Made by a program: the position numbers and the translations under genes | The notes under the pieces: generated by a model | What the model was told of the DNA's origin: nothing | What the model saw: only the letters and a program-made list of their open reading frames with translations | Database searches by the model: none | DNA from: Nostoc punctiforme NIES-2108 | GTDB taxonomy: Bacteria; Cyanobacteriota; Cyanobacteriia; Cyanobacteriales; Nostocaceae | Direction: 5' to 3' | Assembly (NCBI GenBank): GCA_003326195.1 | Contig: LXQE01000172.1 | Span: 21,722-67,985, forward strand | Length of the DNA stretch: 46,264 nucleotides | Shown here: piece by piece, positions 34,501-42,301 of the stretch | Layout: every line of letters begins with the position of its first letter | Position numbering within the stretch: position 1 is the first letter of the stretch

Positions 34501-35272
34501 TCCAGGGACAAGGTGTTTGGGGGAAAGTGTGGCGAAAAAACTGCCCGATGCCAAATTATACTTAGGCGCAGAAGCACTAGAAACCCTCCTGACAAGTAGC
34601 GAGTGTCCTAGTATCATGCTAATTGCAACTCATGGCTTATTCCAAAGCGATTCCCAGGCGCAACCAGTCACTAACAGGCGCAACCTACTAAACATGGAAG
34701 GTCTGCGAACAACCAAGGTAGAAAATCCTATGTTGCGTTCTGGGCTGGCGTTAGCGGGTGCTAATACTTGGCTGGCTGGTGGGAGACTTCCTCAAGCAGC
34801 AGGCAAAGGCTTTGTTTTTGCCCAAGATATTGCCAGTTTAGATTTGTGGGCGAATGAATTGACGGTTCTTTCTGCCTGCGATACTGCCAGAGGAGATATT
34901 AAAATTGGCGAAGGTGTATTTGGGTTGCGGCGTGCTTTTGCAGTGGCAGGTACAAAAACTCTGGTAATGAGCCTATGGTCTGTTCCTGACAAAGTAACTG
35001 CCTTACTGATAGAGCGTTTTTTTGATCACTTGCAGTCTGGCATGAGTCGGTCTGAGGCGTTACATTATGCTCAGAATTATATACGTAGAATTACAGTTAA
35101 GCAATTGCGCGAATCAGCTTTGGGTCTGGAAGTGCTAAAAGAACTTTTAGCGGTCAAAGAGTTATCAGTCAAGACTAGAATTGATTGTCAAGAAAAAGAC
35201 ACACCATTAGAACATCCCTTTTACTGGGGAGCATGGATTTGTCAGGGAAATACAGATCCATTGGTTAACTAG
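31526..35272 (+). CDS. TPR-CHAT protein, caspase-like protease with TPR sensor
   Basis: This 1248-residue protein has about fourteen 42-residue TPRs of the kinesin-light-chain/nephrocystin type from residue 30 to about 630. The unit signature is A..LNNLA.LY..QG.Y.EAE..YL.AL...K..LG.EHP. A linker follows, and then a C-terminal CHAT domain (about 870-1240). The protease dyad is visible as His1036 in LIATHGLF and Cys1118 in LSACDTARGD. TPR-CHAT proteins can be unleashed proteases; Csx29 of type III-E Craspase is the best-known CRISPR case. TPR-CHAT genes are also common in these cyanobacteria outside CRISPR loci. A role here therefore rests only on its place 90 bp after array 3. Confidence 0.92.
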   Translation: MKKLLEKLNKLNLQVVQLAGQGNFKQAIIIAQEAVNLGSSQQLTEHSEYCDSLNNLAELYRIQGCYLEANSLYLQALTIRKSLLGSEHPDVAQSLNNLAALYHSQGNYSQAEKYFVESLELWKSIFGAEHFQIATNLNNLAEIYREQGKYLKAEQVHLEVLAMRKRLFGDEHPDIAQTLTNLASIYTSLGRYLDAEKMHLETLAMKKRLFEELHPDITISLNNLARLYDVQGRYQEAEQIHLDVLDRWKEILGSEHPYIASTFSNLAGTYQEQGRYLESEQKYLEALAMRKRLLGAEHPDIASGLDNLAELYLIQGRYLSAEQKAIEAYSLRKQLFSSEQFDIVDSLRILAVIYTYQGKYLEAEKLYLEVFPILERSLGKEHPVIANALNNLAGLYEEQGNYSQAEQKYLSALEIQKTFLGNEHPDIGLTFNQIAVIYRLQGRYSESEQLHQESLAMTKKFLGERHPFVAAILNNLAVLYDAQFKYQEAESLFLSALAIVKSAFGDEHPQVASTMNNLAVIYDFQERYQEAEQLHLETLRLRKSLLGESHPQIANSLNNLGQLYFSLGRYEEAQQKYVETLAMRKRLLGDEHPDVAFSLNNLATVLAATNHPDEALSHRIQASNINDKIIRNIFAFSSESDRLAFLQKIRNNFDLFLSLVCNHLADSDKAKLAALDFILKRKALTASALAAQNEALYNGRYPQLTEKFRQLRDLSNQIIHLTFAVPKTDDLATYQDNLKQLQNRHNNLQKQLAAQVPEIQLSQQTFDREAIAAALPPNSILVEFVRFDLFDFQAISANGETQWHPARYLAFILTAGQSNAVQMVDLGASTSIDELIQAFRLQASDYTHPTLAWGKGSDAPKLHIKSYNPTDAMQLSQAVFDPIRDLVKDCSHLIIAPDGNLNLVPFQILPIDATGSRLLMDDYTISYLGVGREILRSQVQPTTGSISAPLIIADPDFDLTADAATDQETGNALASKIPELLTTLTTKNLLRAPGTRCLGESVAKKLPDAKLYLGAEALETLLTSSECPSIMLIATHGLFQSDSQAQPVTNRRNLLNMEGLRTTKVENPMLRSGLALAGANTWLAGGRLPQAAGKGFVFAQDIASLDLWANELTVLSACDTARGDIKIGEGVFGLRRAFAVAGTKTLVMSLWSVPDKVTALLIERFFDHLQSGMSRSEALHYAQNYIRRITVKQLRESALGLEVLKELLAVKELSVKTRIDCQEKDTPLEHPFYWGAWICQGNTDPLVN

Positions 35273-35329
35273 GAGTAAAAGGGACAAGCTGTCATTAATC
35301 GCTACTTTTACGAGTCGTGATGCGTAAAG

Positions 35330-35349
35330 CCTCCGAATGAATTCGGGGG
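35330..35349. repeat. Hairpin, possible IS-end remnant
   Basis: CCTCCGAAT (35330-35338) pairs with ATTCGGGGG (35341-35349) with one wobble. The sequence style resembles ends of cyanobacterial IS200/IS605 elements and lies exactly where the HD-hydrolase homology starts. That connection is inferred. Confidence 0.4.
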
Positions 35350-35369
35350 AGTATGTCAACTCAATAATC

Positions 35370-35614
35370 TCCGTTCTACTTTACCTTCTGTACGCTTGGT
35401 TTCTCTGGCTGACAAACTGCATAATTCCAGATCGCTTTTAGCTGATTGCCAAAAATGTGGAGATGTCATCTGGACTAATTTTAGTGCCGGCCGAGAAAAA
35501 ACTTTGTGGTTTTACCAATCATTAGTTCAGGTTTACCAACAGACCGGATCTGATTGGATGACACAGGAAATCGAAAGAGTTGTTAATCAACTGTGCCAGG
35601 AAAACCCTGCTTAA
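35370..35614 (+). pseudogene. HD-domain (SpoT/MESH1-like) hydrolase, C-terminal fragment
   Basis: The fragment reads VSLADKLHNSRSLLADCQKCGDVIW and then EKTLWFYQSLVQVYQQTGSDWMTQEIERVVNQL. This is the C-terminal third of the small HD phosphohydrolases related to SpoT/MESH1, which hydrolyse (p)ppGpp. The N-terminal part with the HD metal site is missing. In front of it is a hairpin that may be the end of a transposable element. With half the active site lost, it should not be functional. Confidence 0.75.
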
Positions 35615-35622
35615 TCTTTAGA

Positions 35623-36686
35623 TTTTTAATCCCCTTGCGGGGTAATAGGCTTTGGAAACTCATCAAACCTACGAATCATTGAAAAGGACGATCTGCTGTT
35701 TCAGTCCCCTTGCGGGGTAATAGGTTTTGGAAACATAAATTCCCCAGGCAGGGCGAGTAAGCTTATCCTGTTTCAGTCCCCTTGCAGGGTAATAGGTTTT
35801 GGAAACTTACAGGTATTCTGATGGGCAAACGTACCCATTAGAGTTTCAGTCCCCGTGAGGGGATTTAGTTAGTGGAAACTAAACCAGCGCGAGGAGCATC
35901 GCCCAACGTTTGAAGTTTCAGTCCCCGTGAGGGGATTTGGTTATTGGAAACTTTATTGATCCAGATGATGCGATCGCCTACAAAAACTTTCAGTCCCCGT
36001 GAGGGGATTTGGTTATTGGAAACGTGTTTTTGCAATTTCTACATTTGCTTTTAAAATAACGTTTCAGTCCCCGTGAGGGGATTTGGTTATTGGAAACGGT
36101 AACGCGATCGCTGAATCGCTCATCGCTGATTTTGTTTCAGTCCCCGTGAGGGGATTTGGTTATTGGAAACCATTAATCACAGCATTTGCTAGCAGCACTC
36201 TAGTTAAGTTTCAGTCCCCGTGAGGGGATTTGGTTATTGGAAACCTTAATGGTTCAGAAAAGGTAATTATCTGTGAAGAGGTTTCAGTCCCCGTGAGGGG
36301 ATTTGGTTATTGGAAACTCCTATAACTCGGTTGTATCCGGGCCAACATTTAATGTTTCAGTCCCCGTGAGGGGATTTGGTTATTGGAAACTCAAAGCTAC
36401 ATTATGTTATGACGCGGTTAAAAAAGAGGTTTCAGTCCCCGTGAGGGGATTTGGTTATTGGAAACTTGTTGACGAGATATATGAAGAAATCTTGGATGAG
36501 AGGTTTCAGTCCCCGTGAGGGGATTTGGTTATTGGAAACTCTATGTCTGAGTCTGATGGGAATAATAGTATATATTTGTTTCAGTCCCCGTGAGGGGATT
36601 TGGTTATTGGAAACGAATATTGTGATGGTGAGATAGGTGAAGTCTGGTAGTTTCAGTCCCCGTGAGGGGATTTGGTTATTGGAAAC
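35623..36686 (-). CRISPR. CRISPR array 4: 15 repeats of 37 bp, 14 spacers, two repeat types
   Basis: Repeats start at 35623 (degenerate), 35698, 35770, 35843, 35915, 35987, 36061, 36134, 36208, 36281, 36354, 36429, 36503, 36578 and 36650. The right-hand eleven begin GTTTCAGTCCCCGTGAGGGG and end ATTTGGTTATTGGAAAC. The leftmost three have TTGCGGGGTAATAGG in the middle, and the fourth is intermediate. On the minus strand the repeat ends GGGGACTGAAAC, giving the ACUGAAAC handle known from cyanobacterial type I-D and III arrays. So I read it leftward, with the variant copies at the old end. Spacers are 35-38 bp. No matching effector is intact in the window. Confidence 0.95.
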
Positions 36687-36924
36687 CGCTTGGTGCTGAA
36701 ACTGTTACAGAGCAGGCTTCCTGGGAAGCATTTTGGCAAACCTCAAAAACAGGTCGATTTCAGCCGCTCTTATTGCGACTAAATATCAACTTCCCTTAGC
36801 ACTGAAACTGTGAAACTATTTACTTGTCAAGGTTCTGGCAATTTTGGCAGATCCCCAGGAGTTTTGACCTCGCTTCGACTTGCCAAACATCAAGCTGATT
36901 TCATAATCATAAGATGTGTATTTA
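36687..36924 (-). promoter_or_regulatory. Presumed leader of array 4
   Basis: An AT-rich stretch between the uniform end of array 4 and the next gene, without a reading frame. It lacks the TATACT, GCGGGGG and CTACCC landmarks of leaders 1-3. It contains two copies of a CTGAAACTGT motif (about 36699 and 36814), resembling the repeat's ACTGAAAC end. Confidence 0.5.
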
Positions 36925-37922
36925 TTATTGTCTATGAGTTTGTGGAGATTGATCTATAAGCCCGTATTCTCGCTCAATCAAACTCAATAATTTCTCTTCG
37001 ACAGCCGTTAAATAAGGACGGCTCAACTTACCTAACGACTGCAACAGACTTTTGACTGTCTCCTCCAGCGAATCGGAATACACCCGACTGATGCGATCGC
37101 AAATCACCTGCATCTGCTCACACTCGGCAGGCAGGTAGTTGAAGGACTTCAGGTGCTGCAAACCAACGGTGTACTCACCATCCCAGAGTTTTACAGTGCA
37201 GCTGAATTCACCTACATGGTTGACTATTCCCCAACATCCACCTTTGCCCCTAAGTTCTGGGTTGTCCTTGGCTAAAATTTGGCACACCTCCCCGATCTGG
37301 TAGGTATTGGGTACTTTGGTGCGTTCCATTATCTGCTGCACCACATCCTTCACGATTCTACCACTTGGGACTTTACCCTCTGCTTTTTCTACCGCCTGCT
37401 GCCATGCTCCTGGCTGTTGTTGAGGTTCTAGCTTTGCCAGAGGGCGAACTTGTACTTCTGATGTGGGCAAAATTTGGGAACTATTAGTTCCCATTTCATC
37501 TTGGCTTTCATTTTGGGAACTATTAGTTCCCATTTTTATATTGTCAACTATCACTGAACCAGCTATTAGATAATTTACATGGCGGTAAGTATAACTAAAC
37601 CTATCCCTGCAATATTCCTCAAAGGTTTTGTGGGTCGAGCGGTACAGTCTGCGCTCACGTAACTCCATTAAAGCCTTTCCCGCTTCAAAAAATGCCCTCT
37701 CTACTTTTCTCTCCAGATGCAAGCGGTAAGCGTAGCCATGCCGTCAGGCTTATCGCTAATTTCCTGCTCAGTTAATTCTGGAACTTCAACAGCAGTAACG
37801 TTAATTGTTGCTGTAGCTGGGTTTTTTGAAGGTGGAAATGTTTGAGTTGGGCGATTTTGAATTACTAGATAAAGCAGAGGTGGCTTTTGTGCGTTTAGGG
37901 GTGTAATTTGTTCATGAGCCAA
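36925..37922 (-). pseudogene. Frameshifted member of a cyanobacterial multicopy gene family (copy 1)
   Basis: The coding sequence is split in two frames. The first half, on the minus strand from 37922, ends ATATINVTAVEVPELTEQEIS. The second resumes at HLERKVERAFFEAGKALMELR and runs to 36925. A 26-bp palindromic element at 37726-37751 separates them and causes the shift. The family (intact copy at 44988-45890) has an N-terminal helical region resembling plasmid/phage DNA-binding proteins (THKTFEEYCRDRFSYTYRHVNYLI). A central beta domain (GEVCQILAKDNPELRGKGGCWGIV ... VKLWDGEY) and C-terminal helices follow. Its function is unknown to me. The large downstream part could still be translated from an internal start. 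Confidence 0.8.
37726..37751. repeat. 26-bp palindromic element inserted in a HIP1 site
   Basis: GTAAGCGTAGCCATGCCGTC and the six bases after it (AGGCTT) interrupt what is GCGATCGC in the intact paralogue (45714-45721): GCG at 37723-37725, then the element, then ATCGC at 37752-37756. It is related to the element at 42215-42236. Confidence 0.75.
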
Positions 37923-37985
37923 TCTTTGACCATTTTTTATCCTTACTGACTCACTTACGGAATATTAGAAGAGTAATCTTAGAAA

Positions 37986-38729
37986 TTAATTAATAATTTC
38001 TCCTTTGTTATTGGCCAACTTTTCACGCCATTTTTGGAGTTCTTCAGGTGTTTGTCTCACCCAATCTGTGACTTCGCCAACGATTTTTAATGGTGCTTGG
38101 GAGCGATATGAGCGTGTCGGATTGCCGGGAAATTTTTTGTCTGTAACATTCGGGTCATTTTCAAACTCCCCTGTTGGTTCAACGATATAAACACGTTCAC
38201 GGTTATCGCCTTTTGCTAATCCAGCAGCTAGTCCCGCCCCATTGACAAGGGCTGTGAAATAAATGTGATTCATTTTGAGTTCAAGTTTGTAATTAGAACT
38301 GCCTCCTGCTGTCAGCAAATCGCCAAGGAGCAAATCTGCTTTCGTTCCATGATAAAAGGGGCCTTTGTCAGAAGGTTTATCCTTAAACGAAGTTGCTAAT
38401 TCATAATTCTTTCTTGCCTTGTCAGGATCGCTTAAGTCCTCATAGCATTTGGCAATATTTGAATATAGAGAAGGTATTGCACTCTTAACAGAGTCGTCAT
38501 TTATTTTTAATGCAAAATGCAAAGCCGTTTCGAGCCATTTTAATTTATCGGAAACATCTTTTTGATGTCGGGCGACATAATGAGCTGAAATAAACTTTTC
38601 AAAGTCGTATGTCGCTTCGTTCCAGGCTTGAAGAAACAGTTTACTTGCTTCTTCTGCTTTGCCTTTTTCTTCCATGCCCATACCTTGAAGACAGAGTTTA
38701 ACAACATTGTTGTTTGGGTTGAATTCCAT
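37986..38729 (-). CDS. arr: TPR-rifampin ADP-ribosyltransferase (Arr) fusion
   Basis: Residues 1-115 are helical with TPR-like units (SLYSNIAKCYEDLSDPDKARKNYELA). From residue 123 an Arr domain follows: GPFYHGTKADLLLGDLL with His127, NHIYFTALVNGAGLAAGLA, VYIVEPTGEFENDP and DKKFPGNPTRSYRS (197-210), ending VGEVTDW. Arr transfers ADP-ribose from NAD+ to a hydroxyl of rifampin. Stand-alone Arr is about 140 residues, so the N-terminal TPR part is an addition that may recognise a protein instead. It is flanked by two copies of the multicopy family, in a mobile-looking zone. Confidence 0.85.
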   Translation of the reverse strand: MEFNPNNNVVKLCLQGMGMEEKGKAEEASKLFLQAWNEATYDFEKFISAHYVARHQKDVSDKLKWLETALHFALKINDDSVKSAIPSLYSNIAKCYEDLSDPDKARKNYELATSFKDKPSDKGPFYHGTKADLLLGDLLTAGGSSNYKLELKMNHIYFTALVNGAGLAAGLAKGDNRERVYIVEPTGEFENDPNVTDKKFPGNPTRSYRSQAPLKIVGEVTDWVRQTPEELQKWREKLANNKGEIIN

Positions 38730-38809
38730 GATTACTTTGTCTCGTAATGATTGTAATTTCGATTTAGTTGCTTGTCCTTAGTCTGTTGAAGTGCATCGTA
38801 ACTACTGCT

Positions 38810-39185
38810 AACGGTTCGCTTGAGCGGCTGCAAATAACCTTTACCTCACACCAACACCCACCCTTACCCCTGAGTTCGGGGTTGTCCTTGGCTAAAACTT
38901 GGCATACTTCGCCCAAGTGGTAGGTGTTTGGTACTCTGGTTCGCTCCATTATGTGCTACACAATGTCTTTGACGATTCTACCACTTGGGACTTTATCACC
39001 CGCTTCCTCTACTGCCTCCGGCAACGTCAAGGACGAACGCGTAACTCCATAAGTGCCTTTCCCGCCTCAAAAAACGCCCTTTCCACCCTTCGCTCTAGAT
39101 GTAGGCGATCGCGCTGTTCTTCCTCTGTCAACTCTGGAACTTCAACAGCAGTAACGGTGATTGTTGCTGAGGCTGGGTTTTCCTC
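38810..39185 (-). pseudogene. Decayed member of the multicopy family (copy 2)
   Basis: Translated pieces on the minus strand match the family. ATITVTAVEVPELTEEE and RDRLHLERRVERAFFEAGKAL lie near 39170-39050, and ERTRVPNTYHLGEVCQVLAKDNPELRGKGGCW near 38950-38860. The segment between the first helices and VPNTYH is mostly deleted. A second deletion joins GGCW to VICSR. Stops and shifts prevent any full product. Confidence 0.75.
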
Positions 39186-39189
39186 AACC

Positions 39190-39720
39190 CTATTTGATAC
39201 TTTCAAAACCGATAGGGCAGCTAAAATTACCTTGTTTAAAAATAGGTCGGGGGGGATAAGCTAAAGTTTGTTTTTCGGAGCGGCACATTATTGAAATAGT
39301 AGTTTTATTTTTTTGCTCGTAAGCAACTGCACCTATCAGGCTGTTGAAGCCCTGTTTGGTCAGTCCTAATTGAAATACATCAGTTGGGAATTCTTTTATC
39401 GGAGTTGCATATATAAATGACTTATCCTTACTCATCTCTACGGTATATCGATAGCGGCTTGTAGCTGTTGGTGCATCTCCATCTCCAAGCTCTAACAACC
39501 TATACGATTGAGCAAAAGCTAATTTCTCCGAGAAATATGCTTGTTGTGCCTTAATAAATCTTCCAACTGTAGCTTTACTGCTATCACCACAGCCACAGCT
39601 TGGTGGAACTCGAATGAAGATAATCGGAATCCCAAGTAATAATCCTCCAGTTCCAATAATTAACAAGATTTTTTTAAAGATATTGTTGCTATGCTTACTT
39701 GGCTTATTTACATCAGACAT
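39190..39720 (-). CDS. Type IV pilin-like / membrane-anchored protein
   Basis: With the ATG at 39720 the protein is 176 residues. It has one hydrophobic segment (KKILLIIGTGGLLLGIPIIFI, about residues 16-36), and a Cys-Gly-Cys motif follows outside the membrane. The ectodomain starts VGRFIKAQQAYFSEKLAFAQSY, the pattern of cyanobacterial pilin-like G/H proteins, where the helix carries QQAYF. RYRYTVEMSKDKSFIYATP is the following sheet. The N-terminus lacks a classical prepilin cleavage site, so it may be a membrane-tethered relative and not a pilus subunit. An in-frame extension to 39777 is possible but lacks a ribosome site. Confidence 0.65.
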   Translation of the reverse strand: MSDVNKPSKHSNNIFKKILLIIGTGGLLLGIPIIFIRVPPSCGCGDSSKATVGRFIKAQQAYFSEKLAFAQSYRLLELGDGDAPTATSRYRYTVEMSKDKSFIYATPIKEFPTDVFQLGLTKQGFNSLIGAVAYEQKNKTTISIMCRSEKQTLAYPPRPIFKQGNFSCPIGFESIK

Positions 39721-39914
39721 ATACAAATTTAAAACTAATAGTGCATATTTCATAAATAGCCGCATTCTACCCTTCATTAGGATAGTATTCCTACTGAATT
39801 AAACTGTTTCAGGCAAAACGATAGAATTTTGTTATCTTCATCAGCATGATTGAACAGATATATATCTAAGGATGTTTAAGGGTTTGCAGTCAGCACAATA
39901 GTTTTACTAGAGTT

Positions 39915-40163
39915 TCAATTGTATTTTTCTACAAGTTGTTGAAAGGATAGTAAAGTTTGTTGATGGCGTTCACCTGCTATCCAAGTAAAATCATCATGTC
40001 CTGCTTGTGCTATCCAAAGAGACATTTTAGATTCTAGTACAGCTTCAAAAAGTGCTTGACCATGTTTAAAAGTAATTATTTGGTTAGCTTGTTCGAGAAA
40101 AAGTAGCGCCTTAGTATCCCCGCTCTCATAAGTTGCTTGCTGCTTTGCGACCTGACTTTTCAC
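39915..40163 (-). pseudogene. Alpha/beta-hydrolase C-terminal fragment
   Basis: The 82 codons read ITFKHGQALFEAVLESKMSLWIAQAGHDDFTWIAGERHQQ, the C-terminal segment of serine hydrolases in which AGH-D/N carries the catalytic His. The nucleophile Ser and the N-terminal two-thirds are absent, so it is a remnant. About 90 bp separate it from the divergent nuclease gene. Confidence 0.6.
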
Positions 40164-40253
40164 GGCATCTGGAAAACGACATTTTAAGCTTTTCTCAAAC
40201 CAAATTTTAAGATAAGCTGATTATACTTGAGTATTTAAACAGGTGAATACAGT

Positions 40254-41279
40254 ATGCTGGCTGGTGCTGCCTTAAGAAAAACAAGCGAGGGTTGGGAATT
40301 TGCCTCTGAAGCTGCACTAGAAGATTTTATTTGGAATAACCTACAGCAGCTACTAGGTTTTACCCCTCTCAAACGGCAATATGCTGCTAAAGGTGAGTTT
40401 TGCGATATTTTAGCTTTAAATGAAAGTAAACAGTTAGTAATCCTAGAACTTAAAAACGCTGAGGATAGATACGTTATTCAGCAGTTAACCCGCTATTATG
40501 ACAATTTGTTAGACGAACAACCTTTTACTCAACAAATAGACTACGGTCAACCAGTTAAACTGATAGGCGCTGCACCCTCGTTTCACAGGCATAATCTAAT
40601 TGATTGCAAGTATAATCTGCTCAAAATCGATTTGTTGCAGATTCAGGTATTAAAAGATAATCAAAAGTTCCTGTTGTGTTTACAAGATATTAATACTAAT
40701 CAAACTTGGTCAACTCCTATTCCTTATGAAGAACTCAGTTTTAGCAGCACATCTCAAAATACTCCAGAAACACCTCAATTGCTTTTAGATTGGCTTGGCG
40801 CTTGTTCGGCAGAGAAACAGCAAGTAATTCTCAAGCTTCGAGAGAAAATTTTGAGCTTTGATGAGCGAATCAAGGAAGAAATTGAGGGGAGAAATACTAT
40901 CAGGTATGGTAAAGGTAAATCTAAACCTGTAGCTGAAATTTGCTATCAAAGAACATCTCATAAACCAATTGTATTTCTGTGGTTGCCGACTCCTACATCA
41001 TGTTGGTTTGGGCAAAAAGAAATCATTGGTAGGTTACGCCTATGGATAGATGGTGAAACAGTTACTGATATAGGTCATGTCCCCGAAGGCTTTGGAAGAA
41101 TGAGGCTTCAGATTGAATGGGACGCTATGCCACGAGAGAAACGACCTAAAAATATGTTTCATAGCGGTTCTTACAAATCATTTACACCAGTACCAATTCC
41201 TCAAGGTTACAATAACGTTTCTAATACTCTAGAGTCTCTGGCAGATTTAGCACTAACAAAGTGGCTTGCTAGAATTTGA
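40254..41279 (+). CDS. NucS-like / PD-(D/E)XK endonuclease-fold protein
   Basis: The N-terminal 100 residues have the nuclease pattern of the NucS/DUF91 group. EFASEAALEDFIWNNL is followed by Asp51 in EFCDILAL, the ExK pair Glu65-Leu-Lys67 in VILELKNAED, and QLTRYYDNLL. The C-terminal half (from about 210) resembles DUF5655-type domains (IRYGKGKSKPVAEICYQR ... GRLRLWIDGE). NucS-type enzymes cut mismatched or branched DNA. Related proteins are common in accessory regions. All catalytic residues are present. No partner gene is nearby on the same strand. Confidence 0.75.
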   Translation: MLAGAALRKTSEGWEFASEAALEDFIWNNLQQLLGFTPLKRQYAAKGEFCDILALNESKQLVILELKNAEDRYVIQQLTRYYDNLLDEQPFTQQIDYGQPVKLIGAAPSFHRHNLIDCKYNLLKIDLLQIQVLKDNQKFLLCLQDINTNQTWSTPIPYEELSFSSTSQNTPETPQLLLDWLGACSAEKQQVILKLREKILSFDERIKEEIEGRNTIRYGKGKSKPVAEICYQRTSHKPIVFLWLPTPTSCWFGQKEIIGRLRLWIDGETVTDIGHVPEGFGRMRLQIEWDAMPREKRPKNMFHSGSYKSFTPVPIPQGYNNVSNTLESLADLALTKWLARI

Positions 41280-41391
41280 TATCTTACATTTCATCTGCCT
41301 CATAGCTCAGGATTTGGTAGGGAATACCTAGTTTATTCAGTAGTCGAGCAGCATTAGTTTTCATTCAAGTCCACAAAAGATATCATTGCTG

Positions 41392-41790
41392 TTACTCCCA
41401 ATCTTCAATCACCAATCCACTAACGCGACTAAATTCTCTTGTGTTGTGCGTGACTAGCGTCAAGTTGTTCACTAGGGCGATCGCTGCAATTAATAAATCA
41501 CTTGGGCCAATGGGAGTTCCATTTACTGACAGTTCTGAGCGAATTCTCCCTGCAACTTTGGCGGCTGTTGTGTCTAATGGCAATACAGCAAATTGACTAA
41601 AAAACCTTTCCAGCAATGCTAAATTCCGTTCGCTTTGAGTACTACGGTAAGCCCCATAATAAAGTTCCATCTGCACGACAGTACAAAGATAAATGTCTTT
41701 TGGCTGCTGCTGTACCAGTCGAGTTGTTACTGCTTGGCTACTATTGTTCAATAGTTTAATACAAACATTTGTATCTAGCAGATAGGTCAA
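41392..41790 (-). CDS. vapC: VapC-type PIN-domain toxin
   Basis: This 132-residue PIN-domain RNase has the acidic residues Asp6 (TYLLDTNVC), Glu42 (VQMELYYGA) and Asp98 (IGPSDLLIAA), and the C-terminal TLVTHNTREFSRV. VapC toxins cleave tRNA or rRNA and are held by a VapB antitoxin. It overlaps the preceding antitoxin gene by four bases, the usual antitoxin-first arrangement. Length and motifs are complete. Confidence 0.92.
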   Translation of the reverse strand: MTYLLDTNVCIKLLNNSSQAVTTRLVQQQPKDIYLCTVVQMELYYGAYRSTQSERNLALLERFFSQFAVLPLDTTAAKVAGRIRSELSVNGTPIGPSDLLIAAIALVNNLTLVTHNTREFSRVSGLVIEDWE

Positions 41791-42020
41791 AACAGCGTCT
41801 CCCGCGTTTCAAATTCTCCCTGTTCTAGTCTTTCTAAAGGTTCTCCTGCCCAACCACCAATCACTTCTTCAAAAAAACCAGGCATCCACTCTCTTTGTGA
41901 TGGAGTTATAGGTTTAATGATTACTTCTACCTCAATATCACCACTTACTATCCCCGATGGAATATCCAAATGCAAAATGCCATCAGCCCCAACATGAGAA
42001 CATAGTTTAATACTCTGCAT
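41787..42020 (-). CDS. Antitoxin of the VapC pair
   Basis: The 77-residue partner has the short cyanobacterial antitoxin form: a beta-rich N-terminus (KLCSHVGADGILHLDIPSGI, then IEVEVIIKP) and an unstructured acidic tail (EPLERLEQGEFETRE) that would wrap the toxin. It has no clear AbrB or ribbon-helix-helix motif beyond that. Position and coupling to vapC decide the call. Confidence 0.8.
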   Translation of the reverse strand: MQSIKLCSHVGADGILHLDIPSGIVSGDIEVEVIIKPITPSQREWMPGFFEEVIGGWAGEPLERLEQGEFETRETLF

Positions 42021-42031
42021 TACTGTTTTTT

Positions 42032-42300
42032 CTACTCCGTGGTTGATTGAGAATTACGTGATACCTCATCTATGATGCCGTATTCTTTCTCTATCAAGCT
42101 CAACAACTTCTCCTCCACAAGAGTCAAATACGGCCGCTTCAGTTCCCCCAAATGCTTCAGTACAGCACGGGCTGCTTCTTCTAATTTCTCATTTTCCCGC
42201 AACCTAATGATGCGTAAGCGTAGCCCGCCGCAGGCATCGCTCTTAGAGAAATGCCAGTTATCTACATCTTCTGAAATTCTATTGAGTTTTGTTAATTTCT
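42032..42300 (-). pseudogene. Decayed C-terminus of the multicopy family (copy 3)
   Basis: Minus-strand translation gives RPYLTLVEEKLLSLIEKEYGIIDE near 42130-42060. That is the family's C-terminal helix, preceded by a diverged LEEAARAVLKHLGELK segment. The N-terminal 200 residues are absent. A 22-bp palindromic element at 42215-42236 interrupts the copy in the place of a HIP1 site. Confidence 0.7.
42215..42236. repeat. 22-bp palindromic element inserted in a HIP1 site
   Basis: TAAGCGTAGCCCGCCGCAGG plus CA lies between GCG (42212-42214) and TCGC (42237-42240). The paralogues have GCGATCGC here. The sequence is a relative of the 37726-37751 element, sharing TAAGCGTAGCC and CAGGC. Confidence 0.7.
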
Positions 42301-42301
42301 A

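Noticed and set aside
31526..35272. Type III-E Craspase locus
   Set aside because: A TPR-CHAT gene is present, but there is no fused gRAMP (Cas7-11); the effector here is an ordinary multi-subunit Csm complex.
35623..36686. Array 4 read on the plus strand because repeats end GGAAAC there
   Set aside because: The minus-strand repeat ends GGGGACTGAAAC, the known cyanobacterial handle. The variant, older repeats lie at the left, which fits a leader on the right.
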